64,000 bases of DNA from Thermovibrio sp. (GTDB lineage Bacteria; Aquificota; Aquificia; Desulfurobacteriales; Desulfurobacteriaceae), in NCBI GenBank assembly GCA_015490195.1, contig WFYG01000036.1:37383-101382 (forward strand). The letters are read 5' to 3'. The notes below the pieces were generated by a model, which was not told the DNA's origin, did no database searches, and saw only the letters and a list, made by a program, of their open reading frames with translations. Below are positions 1 to 7,651 of the stretch, one piece after another. Both the position numbers and the translations under genes were made by a program. Position 1 is the stretch's first letter, and each line of letters begins with the position of its first letter.

Positions 1-471
1 TTTCAGTACAAAACGCTTCAAGTTAACAAGGGAGATCCAGTTTCTTCTAAGTGGGATTTTGAGAATATCGGTTTGACTTTTTATTATCAACCAGCCAATT
101 ATTTTAACAACGATTATTTTAAAACAGAGTTTGGTATAACAACAATGTTTGTCAGTTCAACTTTTAAAATAGAAGATAAAAAGTATGGAACCTGGGAAAA
201 TGAGGATATTCCTGCATTTATCCCGACACTTCATCTCTATCTTGAGTTCCAACCTACCTACTACTTAGGTTTATTTACTGGATTTGAAGGATTAAGTTTT
301 ACAGAACAGAAGAGAAAACTTTTCAAAACAGGTATTAAGTACTATATTAATAGCCAGATTTATTTTAGTGCTGGCTACAGATATGAAGAAATTAAAATCA
401 GGGACGAAAACAATACGGACGCAAACTTAACAACCAGAGGATACTTCATAAAAGCAGGAGTGCTATGGTAG
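1..471 (+). CDS. Outer-membrane beta-barrel protein, C-terminal part (5' end outside window)
   Basis: The frame is open from base 1, so the gene begins before the window. The visible 156 residues alternate polar and aromatic residues in short strands (for example FTGFEGLSF, IYFSAGYRYEEI) and end in a terminal Trp (FIKAGVLW). A terminal aromatic on a final amphipathic strand is the usual recognition signal for the BAM machinery, so an outer-membrane barrel is the best reading; family unknown. The stop overlaps the start of the CsgD-like gene by 7 bases, so it may belong to the curli transcription unit. Confidence 0.6.
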   Translation, partial: FQYKTLQVNKGDPVSSKWDFENIGLTFYYQPANYFNNDYFKTEFGITTMFVSSTFKIEDKKYGTWENEDIPAFIPTLHLYLEFQPTYYLGLFTGFEGLSFTEQKRKLFKTGIKYYINSQIYFSAGYRYEEIKIRDENNTDANLTTRGYFIKAGVLW

Positions 472-1094
472 AGGAAAAGATAGCAGTAAGTCTGCTTCTT
501 GAAAACAGGTTTCTTAAGGAGCTTCTTGAGAGCTACATAAGGGAGAACCTATCTCACTCTGTTGAGATTTTTGAAGAGTGGGAGGATTCAGAGATTGTTA
601 TCCTTGGCTATAACTACATAACTTCGCCCGACAGCGAAATCTTCAATATTGTGGAAAAAGGAAAAAAACTTCTAATAATGGATTACGACTTTGAGGAAGA
701 TGAACTCGTTATTCTTATCAGTCTTCTTCCGATAAAGGGAGTTATATACAAGGATACACCTGTAGAACAGCTGGAGAAGTGTTTAAAAGTTGTAAGCAAA
801 GGAGAAATCTGGATTAAAAGGATGACATTTGAGAGGCTGATAAAGAGTAACCTTGCCGTTTCCTCTCTAACCCCAAAAGAGATGCTGGTTGTTTACTACT
901 TACTTGAGGGGTTAACTAATAAAGAAATTGGGAGGAAAATGGGCATAACGGAGCAGACAGTAAAGCATCATGTCAATTCAATTCTAAGGAAAATAAATAA
1001 AAGGCACAGAATAGATATAGTTCTTAACTTCTATAGATTTAAAAAACTTATTAAGTTAATTCTTCAGAAGGAGTCGCTCCTTGCCCATGCTTAA
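465..1094 (+). CDS. csgD: LuxR/FixJ-type transcription regulator, CsgD-like
   Basis: This 209-residue protein has an N-terminal receiver-like domain (about 1-115) and a C-terminal LuxR helix-turn-helix (about 135-195) with LTPKEMLVVYYLLEG, TNKEIGRKMGITEQTVKHHV and a following recognition helix. The receiver part keeps the late Lys (GVIYKD) but I see no normal acidic pocket with a phospho-accepting Asp. E. coli CsgD is likewise a FixJ-type regulator with a degenerate receiver, so regulation without phosphorylation is likely. Its position a few genes upstream of csgA and csgEFG supports a role as curli activator. The symbol rests on domain layout plus context rather than close identity. Confidence 0.65.
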   Translation: MVEEKIAVSLLLENRFLKELLESYIRENLSHSVEIFEEWEDSEIVILGYNYITSPDSEIFNIVEKGKKLLIMDYDFEEDELVILISLLPIKGVIYKDTPVEQLEKCLKVVSKGEIWIKRMTFERLIKSNLAVSSLTPKEMLVVYYLLEGLTNKEIGRKMGITEQTVKHHVNSILRKINKRHRIDIVLNFYRFKKLIKLILQKESLLAHA

Positions 1095-2541
1095 AGTGAA
1101 GGGAGCTCTCCTGACGGCGGTTTTAGCTGTCGGGGCAGTTTCCTGGGCTTATGCAGATTCCCGGGAAACCTACTACTGCGTTCAGCTCCTCTCTGCTCCC
1201 AAACTGACCCGGCAACTTGAGAGAGACTTCTTCTTCCTTAAAGGTTTTCCAGACAGGAGAGTTGAAAAGATAGGAAAGTACTACACCCTTAGGGTAGGGT
1301 TCTGGAAGAGCAGAAAGAGGGCTAAGAGTTACTGTAGACTTTTAAAGAGAAAATTTCCGGGAGCCTTTGTCAGAACCTGCTACAAAATTCCTTCTCGCTG
1401 GGTTTTTCCTGAAAGAAGAAAGCAGGAGGTAAGGAAGAGAGTTCTCAGGCGTTGGGAGGAGAGCTCTGAAAGGGAGCTCCCTTCCGTTAACTACGGGGAA
1501 CTTGCAAGAGAGTACTACTCATCCTATACTCCAACTTCTCTTGAGTTTAAAGCCTTTGAGTTTCCCCAAACCAGGCTAAAGAGAAAGGGGAATCCCCTCT
1601 TTTCCGTTGAGGTTTCCGCGGTTAATCCTATTTACGGTAGGAACTTTTACAGAACGGCTCTCTTCTTCTCTAAAAACAGGCTTTCCTTCGGAATTTCCCT
1701 TTTGAAAAGAGAAAAGTGGAAGATTGAGCCCTACGTTCCCCGTCTTATCATACTTGACAAGTTATTAGACAGTGTAACCGGTTTCGGTTTGAAGCTTGGG
1801 GTTCTGAATAGAGAAAACGGGTACGAAAACCTATCTGCTCCTGCTGTTTCACTTTACTGGAACGCTTTTCCATTCAGCGGAGAGTTTACGGCAGGTTTTG
1901 CCGTAAAGAACGGCTACAACGATATTGACCTGAAAAACCTTCTCTTCTCTTCGTTTTACGGTAGCTATCGGTTTTTTCCACATCTTACAATCTCCGGCGG
2001 TATCTTTTTTGAGAACTTAGTAAGGAGAAAGGTTGACTTTTACCCTTTTAAGAGCAGGAGTTACTTTTTCTCCTTCGTCAACTACAGAAAATTGAACCTC
2101 TCTGTTGCTTCTTCAAGTAGAGGCGGTTATCTTGCTGCTCTTTCCTTTAAGATAGGAAACTTTGAGCTTGGTTTCTCTTCCGATAAAAACCTTCCTATGT
2201 CTCTTGCCTCAAAGGGACATCTCTACACAGAGAGGGGAAAGGACTACGTCTTCGTTCCCGATCCCCTAAACCTTCAGAGAGTATCTTTAAAATACTTTAA
2301 AGGAAAGGCGGGTTTCTCTGTAAACTACTACAGGCTGAACGGAGGTAAGGCAATTCTCGGCAGCAATTACCTCTCTTTTAAGAAAAGGGGAACCCTCGGC
2401 TTGAGCGTGGGCGGTTTCTACGGTGTTTCGATGAAAAACCTGTATTTAAACCTCTACGGAGGGCTATTCTTTCCGGGAACTCCCTTTTCAGACAGAACTC
2501 CTGAATGTTCTACAGGCATCAACTTAAGGGGAAGTTGGTGA
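1081..2541 (+). CDS. SPOR-like domain plus outer-membrane beta-barrel protein
   Basis: A signal peptide (about 1-25, cut after AYA) leads into a roughly 75-residue segment resembling a SPOR peptidoglycan-binding fold (YYCVQLLSAPK, then YYTLRVGFWKSRKRAKSYC). A basic linker and about 300 residues of amphipathic beta strands follow, ending in a terminal Trp (GINLRGSW). The likely role is an envelope protein linking cell wall and outer membrane; the substrate is unknown. A TTG start at 1081 is well spaced from the AAGGAG at 1068; an ATG at 1087 is the alternative. That AAGGAG can fold with CTCCTT (1077-1082) into a tight hairpin that translation of the upstream gene would open, suggesting translational coupling. 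Confidence 0.55.
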   Translation: MPMLKVKGALLTAVLAVGAVSWAYADSRETYYCVQLLSAPKLTRQLERDFFFLKGFPDRRVEKIGKYYTLRVGFWKSRKRAKSYCRLLKRKFPGAFVRTCYKIPSRWVFPERRKQEVRKRVLRRWEESSERELPSVNYGELAREYYSSYTPTSLEFKAFEFPQTRLKRKGNPLFSVEVSAVNPIYGRNFYRTALFFSKNRLSFGISLLKREKWKIEPYVPRLIILDKLLDSVTGFGLKLGVLNRENGYENLSAPAVSLYWNAFPFSGEFTAGFAVKNGYNDIDLKNLLFSSFYGSYRFFPHLTISGGIFFENLVRRKVDFYPFKSRSYFFSFVNYRKLNLSVASSSRGGYLAALSFKIGNFELGFSSDKNLPMSLASKGHLYTERGKDYVFVPDPLNLQRVSLKYFKGKAGFSVNYYRLNGGKAILGSNYLSFKKRGTLGLSVGGFYGVSMKNLYLNLYGGLFFPGTPFSDRTPECSTGINLRGSW

Positions 2542-3557
2542 GGAAGTTAGCGGCTCTTCTCCTTCTATCCCTTTTTCCTTCCTGTCTTCCGTACAGTATG
2601 AGCCTCTGCCTAAAGAGAGGAGAAGTTAAAAATCCTTCTCTCCTTGAGAAAGAGGCCAAACCATTTGCAGATAAGGGTTTTAAGGAGGGTTACTTCTGCT
2701 ACGGTTACGCATTTCTTCTTAAAAAGAAGCCGAAAGAGGCGATTCCGTTCCTTCTAAAAGCTTACAGGAAGGGATATAGAAAGGCATCTTTATACCTTGG
2801 AAAGGCGTACCTTGAACTGAGAAACAGAAAGAGGGCTGCCTACTGGTACTACAGAGCTATAGAAGACGGTTTTGTAAATAAAGAGTTTTTCAGAGTAACA
2901 GACTACATCTCAAAGAAAGAGCTTGACAAACTTTACGCCCTTGGAAGGAGATACCCGGTTCTTTACCTTTATCTGGGAGACTATTTCTTCAGGAACGAGC
3001 TCTACGACGCAGCTCTCTATTACTACCAGCTTGCCATAAGGTACGGTTTTGAGAGAGCAAAACTCATGGCCGGTCTTTCTCTCTACAAGCTCGGAAATAA
3101 GAAAGAGGCTTTAAATACTCTCTATTCCCTCTACAGAGAGGGTGATAAAAAGGGAGCAGAAGCTATAGCCCTTTTAATTGAAAGGGAGGCCGACCTTTTA
3201 GGGGGCTGTACCATTTTAACCGCCAAAACCCCTGAGGACTTTGTGAGGAAGAGGGCAGAAGTTTTTAAAGAGAAAGAGGAGCTCTACACCCTATCTGCAA
3301 AGTTCTACAGACTTGCGTCAAACGAAAGGAGCTCCCTCAGAGTCCTTAAGAAAGCGGAGTTCTACTCTCCGGATAAGAAGGGGAAGGAGCTCCTTCCCTT
3401 GGGTTTAAAGGCAAGTTCCCTCTCCTATGGTGAGCTAAGGGAACTCTGCCGGAGTGGTGAGGAGTGGGCGGAGCTCCTTCTTGCAGAAAAGAGGGGAAGG
3501 GAATTTTTAAAAGCTGCTAAGGAGTTTTACAAAGTTTTTGGGTTTAAATTTAAATAG
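2538..3557 (+). CDS. TPR/Sel1-type repeat lipoprotein
   Basis: The chosen start is a GTG at 2538 overlapping the previous stop as GTGA, with AGGGG 7 bases upstream. It yields a short basic N-terminus, a hydrophobic core (LAALLLLSLFPSC) and an early Cys that fits an imperfect lipobox. The rest is helical repeats of about 34-36 residues (AIPFLLKAYRKGYRKASLYL, AAYWYYRAIEDG, AALYYYQLAIRYGFERAKLM), typical of TPR/Sel1 scaffolds. It probably sits on the inner face of the outer membrane as an adaptor, perhaps for the barrel protein just upstream. No enzymatic motif is seen. The last gene before the 328-base gap preceding the curlin gene. Confidence 0.6.
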   Translation: MRKLAALLLLSLFPSCLPYSMSLCLKRGEVKNPSLLEKEAKPFADKGFKEGYFCYGYAFLLKKKPKEAIPFLLKAYRKGYRKASLYLGKAYLELRNRKRAAYWYYRAIEDGFVNKEFFRVTDYISKKELDKLYALGRRYPVLYLYLGDYFFRNELYDAALYYYQLAIRYGFERAKLMAGLSLYKLGNKKEALNTLYSLYREGDKKGAEAIALLIEREADLLGGCTILTAKTPEDFVRKRAEVFKEKEELYTLSAKFYRLASNERSSLRVLKKAEFYSPDKKGKELLPLGLKASSLSYGELRELCRSGEEWAELLLAEKRGREFLKAAKEFYKVFGFKFK

Positions 3558-3637
3558 TAATCATTATTAATAACCGTTTATGTATTTTCCAGAATTTCTT
3601 TTGAATATTACAGATAGAAAGAGTTTTTGTTCATGGG

Positions 3638-3666
3638 TTGACTTTATCAGTAACTATTCCTATTTT
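3638..3666 (+). promoter_or_regulatory. Sigma-70-type promoter for the curlin gene
   Basis: TTGACT at 3638-3643 and TATTTT at 3661-3666 are separated by exactly 17 bases in the 328-base gap before csgA. Transcription would begin near 3673 and give a 5' leader of about 210 bases. The rest of the gap (3558-3885) is AT-rich with no gene seen. Confidence 0.5.
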
Positions 3667-3808
3667 TCTCGTTAGAGAAAGTAGAATATGGTAAAAAAAG
3701 CTGGAATTTGGACGAAAGTATTAAGAAAAATTAAACTAAAGTTCTTAACATAAGTTCACGACTAAAAATATAAGAAAATTTGAACTTTTAAGGAGTTTAC
3801 AATATTAA

Positions 3809-3883
3809 TACCTCCTCTTATTATTACAGGTGAGGGATGATAAAAATCCCTCAAAACTCAAATCAAAGGCTAAGGAGGAGGTA
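3809..3883 (+). promoter_or_regulatory. Nested RNA fold that can sequester the csgA ribosome-binding site
   Basis: TACCTCCTC at 3809-3817 is a perfect complement of GAGGAGGTA at 3875-3883, which contains the strong csgA Shine-Dalgarno; the pairing extends to 11 pairs with one G-U. Nested inside is an 8-bp hairpin, TGAGGGAT (3831-3838) with ATCCCTCA (3846-3853), loop of 7. The start codon is 3 bases after the paired RBS. Together these look like a translational on/off element (thermosensor, protein- or ligand-controlled). The structure is seen; the regulation is inferred. Confidence 0.5.
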
Positions 3884-3885
3884 CC

Positions 3886-5730
3886 ATGGGCATCAGGAAA
3901 CATCTCAAAGCAACCCTTGGATTACTCGCAGTGAGCAGCCTTGCGTTTGCCGGAGCTGCTCATGCTGACAACTCAGTTATTGACGTTCAGCAAACGGCAA
4001 ACGGTAGTGGTGCTGCTACCGACAACTTAGATGTTCAGGGAGACAGCAACGTTCTTCTCCTTAAACAGAACGGTAACAACGTTTCATTAGACGGCAAAAT
4101 GGCAAACGGCTCAAACAACGTTGGTAACATCATCAACGGAGAGAAGTACTACCTCAACATGAACGCTACAGACGGTAACAACTACTACGACATAACCTTC
4201 AACGTAAACCAGGATGGAAACGACCAGGTAAACGTAACTTCTGTTAACACAGCAGACGGAAGCAAAATCGGTGAAATAGACGCTGCTGGCAAAATTGACC
4301 TTGATGTTACTCAAAGTGCTGGTTCCAACGTAATAAACGTTGGATACGAAAAGTCAGCTGGTGCTATCTCTTCAACCCTTACTCAGCAAGACGGTGCTAC
4401 TCTCAACATCAACTACGTTGAAACAACAAGTGGCGATATTACACTCAACGCTAGCCAGTCTGGGGGTGCATTCAACGAGATTACACTTGGTAATGACAAC
4501 TTAGCTGTTAAAGCTGCTTCTATGGAGGCTAACTTCAACCAGAACGGTGGAGGTTCCAACAAGATAGACCTCTTTGATATTACAGCTGGTGGAAAGCTCA
4601 CACTTGAAGGTTACAACGGCCAGGACTTTACTCAGAGCGGTTCCAGCAACACCGTTAACATCCACGATGTAGATTCTGCGTCTGATACAACAATGGCTGT
4701 TACTCAGAGTGGAAACAACAACGATGTTCACGTAGATTCTATTGATGCATCTGCAGGAGCTATAACGTTCAAAGTAAATCAGGAAAACGACCAGAACACT
4801 GTAGATATTGCAAATCTTAAGTCAAAGGGTGCAGATGTAACAGCAGACATCAACCAGACTGGTGGTGCTGATACCTTCCAGGTTAGCACAACTGTAACAG
4901 CAAGCGACAATGTAGCTATCAGTGCTGCTCAATCTGGAAGTGGAGATAGTGTTACTCTTGACAGCGTAACCTCCGATTCTGGAAAAGCTCAGCTCACATT
5001 TACACAGAGTGGTGCAAGCGATACTGTAAACGCTGATACCATCTCTGCTGCAAACGACGTTGTAATGAATATTACTCAGTCTGCAGACAACGATACAGTT
5101 AATCTTAATAAAGTTGCTTCCAACAGCGGAGCTGTTAACATCACAGTTGATCAGTCCTCTTCCGACAGTGAATTCATCGTAGCTGATGCAATCTCTGCCG
5201 AGAAGGATGTTAACGTAAACGTTACTCAGGAAAACGGTTCCAACAACGACCTTAAGGTCATGGATGTTACATCAAACAACGGAAGTGTAAACTTCCAGGT
5301 TACTATGAACGGAAGCGACAACTCGATTGGTGGAATTGACGTAGGTGCAACTGCCAACGACCTTGCTGCTGACTACGATGCTGGCCTTGTTCAAGAAGCT
5401 GGAGATGATGCTAGCCTGCTTATAAATGTTTACGGAACAAGCAATACTGTAGCTCTTAAGCAGGTTGCTGGAACAACTGCTGGATTTACCCTTAACATGG
5501 GAGATGAGAACAATACTGTAAGTGATAACACAGTTGCAGTTTACCAGGATGCTGCTACTTCTGCTTACGCAGACATTACTGTTAGTGGTTCCAGCAACAC
5601 CCTCAAGCTCTATCAGACAAGCAGCGGTGCCGACGTTTATGCTGATATTGACATTACTTCCAGCGGTAATACAATCTCTATTACACAGAAGGCTGGTTCA
5701 ACAGGTGCATCATATGTTAAAGTTTACTAA
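3886..5730 (+). CDS. csgA: Giant curlin repeat protein (major amyloid subunit, CsgA-like)
   Basis: This 614-residue secreted protein has a clear signal peptide (about 1-27, cut after AHA). It continues as some 20 imperfect repeats of about 25-30 residues built on Gln-x-Gly/Ser-x-x-Asn strands (VTQSGNNNDVHV, FTQSGSSNTVNI, FTQSGASDTVNA). Curlin repeats of this S/Q/G/N type stack as a beta-solenoid and polymerise outside the cell. E. coli CsgA has five repeats in about 150 residues, so this subunit is about four times longer. It is very rich in Asn, Asp, Ser, Thr and Val, with almost no aromatics except at the end (YVKVY). No separate CsgB nucleator is seen, so nucleation may be built in. csgE, csgF and csgG follow. 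Confidence 0.85.
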   Translation: MGIRKHLKATLGLLAVSSLAFAGAAHADNSVIDVQQTANGSGAATDNLDVQGDSNVLLLKQNGNNVSLDGKMANGSNNVGNIINGEKYYLNMNATDGNNYYDITFNVNQDGNDQVNVTSVNTADGSKIGEIDAAGKIDLDVTQSAGSNVINVGYEKSAGAISSTLTQQDGATLNINYVETTSGDITLNASQSGGAFNEITLGNDNLAVKAASMEANFNQNGGGSNKIDLFDITAGGKLTLEGYNGQDFTQSGSSNTVNIHDVDSASDTTMAVTQSGNNNDVHVDSIDASAGAITFKVNQENDQNTVDIANLKSKGADVTADINQTGGADTFQVSTTVTASDNVAISAAQSGSGDSVTLDSVTSDSGKAQLTFTQSGASDTVNADTISAANDVVMNITQSADNDTVNLNKVASNSGAVNITVDQSSSDSEFIVADAISAEKDVNVNVTQENGSNNDLKVMDVTSNNGSVNFQVTMNGSDNSIGGIDVGATANDLAADYDAGLVQEAGDDASLLINVYGTSNTVALKQVAGTTAGFTLNMGDENNTVSDNTVAVYQDAATSAYADITVSGSSNTLKLYQTSSGADVYADIDITSSGNTISITQKAGSTGASYVKVY

Positions 5731-6148
5731 GGAAAACTTTAAGAAATTAGGGGGAAGCTGCTGGCTTCCCCTTTTTTTAGTTTTTTTTCTGTTTTTTTCT
5801 TCCCTGCCTGTCTTTGCTCAATCTGACGTTGGCTACCTAATAGTAGACCATACTAAAACCCCCTGGGGGCACAGGTTCTACAGAACTTTTACGGAAATCT
5901 GGAAACCCCCTAAAGGTATTGATGGTTACTTCATCTTTATAAAAGAAGAAAAACCAACTTTTAAGCAGAGCTGGATAGTAATTCTCGTGGGTGATAACAT
6001 ATATAAGAGGAAAGTTTTTGTGGCCCTTTTAAAGCCAACAACATCTAACTTTGATATGCAGAGGTACGCTGTAGCTGCTTCCAAAAGGATACTCCGCTTT
6101 CTGCTAACAGATTATCTCAGGTTTAAGATGTACGAGAATACTATGTAG
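5714..6148 (+). CDS. csgE: Curli assembly factor CsgE
   Basis: A 144-residue periplasmic protein. The ATG at 5714, inside the end of csgA (17-base overlap), gives a basic N-region (MLKFTKENFKK), a hydrophobic core and a cut after VFA, i.e. a good signal peptide. The mature part matches the CsgE pattern: LIVDHTKTPWGHRFYRTF near the start, then an INERPS-like part (KEEKPTFKQSWIVILV) and a phenylalanine-containing strand. CsgE caps the periplasmic mouth of the CsgG pore and guides subunits in. The reading frame is open further upstream inside csgA, but that part is low-complexity shadow. The signal-peptide codons also form a terminator hairpin. Confidence 0.85.
   Translation: MLKFTKENFKKLGGSCWLPLFLVFFLFFSSLPVFAQSDVGYLIVDHTKTPWGHRFYRTFTEIWKPPKGIDGYFIFIKEEKPTFKQSWIVILVGDNIYKRKVFVALLKPTTSNFDMQRYAVAASKRILRFLLTDYLRFKMYENTM
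5751..5778 (+). terminator. Intrinsic terminator/attenuator inside the csgE signal-peptide codons
   Basis: GGGGAAGC (5751-5758), a 5-base loop and GCTTCCCC (5764-5771) form a perfect 8-bp stem followed directly by seven T, then AG and eight more T. It lies 21 bases after the csgA stop but within csgE (residues about 13-22). It would end most csgA transcripts while letting a minority read on into csgEF, matching the need for much more curlin than secretion factors. Confidence 0.75.
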
Positions 6149-6157
6149 GGAGGAGAA

Positions 6158-6586
6158 ATGAACCTTAAAAGAGCTTTCTGGAAAATTCTGGTTGCAGGAG
6201 GCGTAGCTCTTCTTTCAGCTACAGGCGCCAATGCTTCCACAATGACTTACAGATTTCTAATACCGGCTTTCGGTGGAGACCCTAACTATTTTTATGTATT
6301 TAAGACTGAGGCCGATGCCCAGAACATCTACCATGCTCCCCCTACTCCTACTCAGGAGACGACACCTCTGGAGGATTTTAAAGAGAGACTTCAGTATCTA
6401 ATACTAAGTCAGCTAGCCACTAAGATTGCAAATGCTGCTTTTGGAGAAGAAACTATAAATCCTGGAACTTACAATATAGGAAACTACGAAATTCAAGTTA
6501 CTCCTACCGGAACAGAGATACAGGTTAATCTTGTAGATACAACTACAGGAAACACAACTACAGTTGAGGTGCCCCTATACAAATAG
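6158..6586 (+). CDS. csgF: Curli assembly factor CsgF
   Basis: A 142-residue protein with a signal peptide (cut after NAS, about residue 27). The mature N-terminus TMTYRFLIPAFGGDPNY closely follows the CsgF signature (GTMTFQFRNPNFGGNPN), the segment that inserts into the CsgG channel and forms a second constriction. An Ala/Gln helical stretch (LEDFKERLQYLILSQLATKI) and a C-terminal beta hairpin (IQVNLVDTTTGNTTTVEV) follow, as in the family. Nine bases separate it from csgE, with a GGAGG ribosome site. It is expected at the extracellular side of the outer membrane, coupling secretion to nucleation. Confidence 0.88.
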   Translation: MNLKRAFWKILVAGGVALLSATGANASTMTYRFLIPAFGGDPNYFYVFKTEADAQNIYHAPPTPTQETTPLEDFKERLQYLILSQLATKIANAAFGEETINPGTYNIGNYEIQVTPTGTEIQVNLVDTTTGNTTTVEVPLYK

Positions 6587-6592
6587 TATAAT
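6564..6592 (+). promoter_or_regulatory. Possible internal promoter for csgG
   Basis: TTGAGG (6564-6569) and a consensus TATAAT (6587-6592) are 17 bases apart, spanning the csgF stop and 43 bases before the csgG ATG. This could supply csgG and the ankyrin gene independently of the attenuator in csgE. Confidence 0.45.
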
Positions 6593-6635
6593 AAACCTTC
6601 AAATACCCGGCTTCCATTGATGGGGGAATAAACAA

Positions 6636-7637
6636 ATGGTTAAATTTAGACGGCTTATTCTGGGGGCACTCTGTTTTTCTCTTGTTGGTTGTACTTATGC
6701 TCCTCCAAAAACTTCTCTTCCTATGGTCACCCAACCACCTGTAATTGATGAGGAACCTCCGAGTCATAGTCTTTTACAGTTCCTTCCTCCTCCGAAAGAG
6801 GTTATTCCTGTGGCTATTTACAACTTCAGGGACGAAACCGGCCAGTACAAGGTTTACAATAATACAAGTACCTTCTCTACAGCAGTAACCCAGGGTGCTG
6901 CGTCAATTTTGATTAAGGCCTGTTACGACAGCGGCTGGTTTCTGCCTGTTGAAAGAGAAAATCTTGCAGACGTTTTAACGGAAAGAAGAATAATAAGAAA
7001 CGCAATTGAGCAAGAGCTAAGACAGAAAGGTTTGAAGCCTAAAGGAGACATTCTTCCACCTCTTAAGTTTGCTCCCATCATACTTACAGGAGGAATAATA
7101 GGCTACGACACAGATGTTATAACAGGTGGTTTTGGAGCCCGCTATTTCGGAGTTGGAGGTTCTACACAGCTAAGAAGGGACAGGGTTACTGTTTACTTAA
7201 GGGCTGTTGCTGCAAAAACCGGAGAGGTTCTACTCACTGTAACTGCGACAAAAACCATTCTTTCACGTGAAATAGATGTAAACGCTTTTAAGTACGTAAA
7301 GTGGAAAAGGCTGTTTGAGCTTGAAACAGGGGTAACGACAAACGAGCCAGCCCTTTACGCACTTCAGGGAGCAATTGAAAAGGCAGTTTACGCTCTTATT
7401 ATTGAAGGAATAGCGAAAGGCTACTGGCAGCCTAAAAATCCAAAAGATGTTTACTCTCCTGTTGTTCAGGAGTATTTTAAAACAAAAGTTGAGCAGATTA
7501 AACAGGAAGAGGATAACCTTAAAAAGATTCTTGGAAGGGACTTTACCGAAAAAGAGATCGCAGATTACCTGAAGAGGGTTCAGCAGGAGAGAGGTCTTGT
7601 AGTTTGGTTTGAAGGCGATAAAATTAAGAAAAAATAA
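6636..7637 (+). CDS. csgG: Curli secretion pore lipoprotein CsgG
   Basis: A 333-residue lipoprotein with a clean lipobox (LVGC, lipidated Cys19). The family core is easy to follow: VAIYNFRDETGQ, FSTAVTQGA, DSGWFLPVERENLADVLTERR, IIGYDTDVITGGFGARYFG, TNEPALYALQGAIEKAV. In E. coli the channel constriction is Tyr51, Asn55 and Phe56; here the matching stretch YKVYNNTSTF gives Tyr74 and Phe80 but Thr79 in place of Asn, with a one-residue insertion. The C-terminus is about 50 residues longer than usual, with a charged helical tail (KVEQIKQEEDNLKKILGRDF). It forms the ungated outer-membrane export channel for curlin. An ankyrin gene follows 14 bases later. Confidence 0.92.
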   Translation: MVKFRRLILGALCFSLVGCTYAPPKTSLPMVTQPPVIDEEPPSHSLLQFLPPPKEVIPVAIYNFRDETGQYKVYNNTSTFSTAVTQGAASILIKACYDSGWFLPVERENLADVLTERRIIRNAIEQELRQKGLKPKGDILPPLKFAPIILTGGIIGYDTDVITGGFGARYFGVGGSTQLRRDRVTVYLRAVAAKTGEVLLTVTATKTILSREIDVNAFKYVKWKRLFELETGVTTNEPALYALQGAIEKAVYALIIEGIAKGYWQPKNPKDVYSPVVQEYFKTKVEQIKQEEDNLKKILGRDFTEKEIADYLKRVQQERGLVVWFEGDKIKKK

Positions 7638-7651
7638 CGGCAGGTGGGGCA

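Noticed and set aside
5522-5713. Longer csgE starting inside csgA
   Set aside because: That part is a low-complexity Leu/Thr shadow of the curlin repeats; the ATG at 5714 gives a proper signal peptide.
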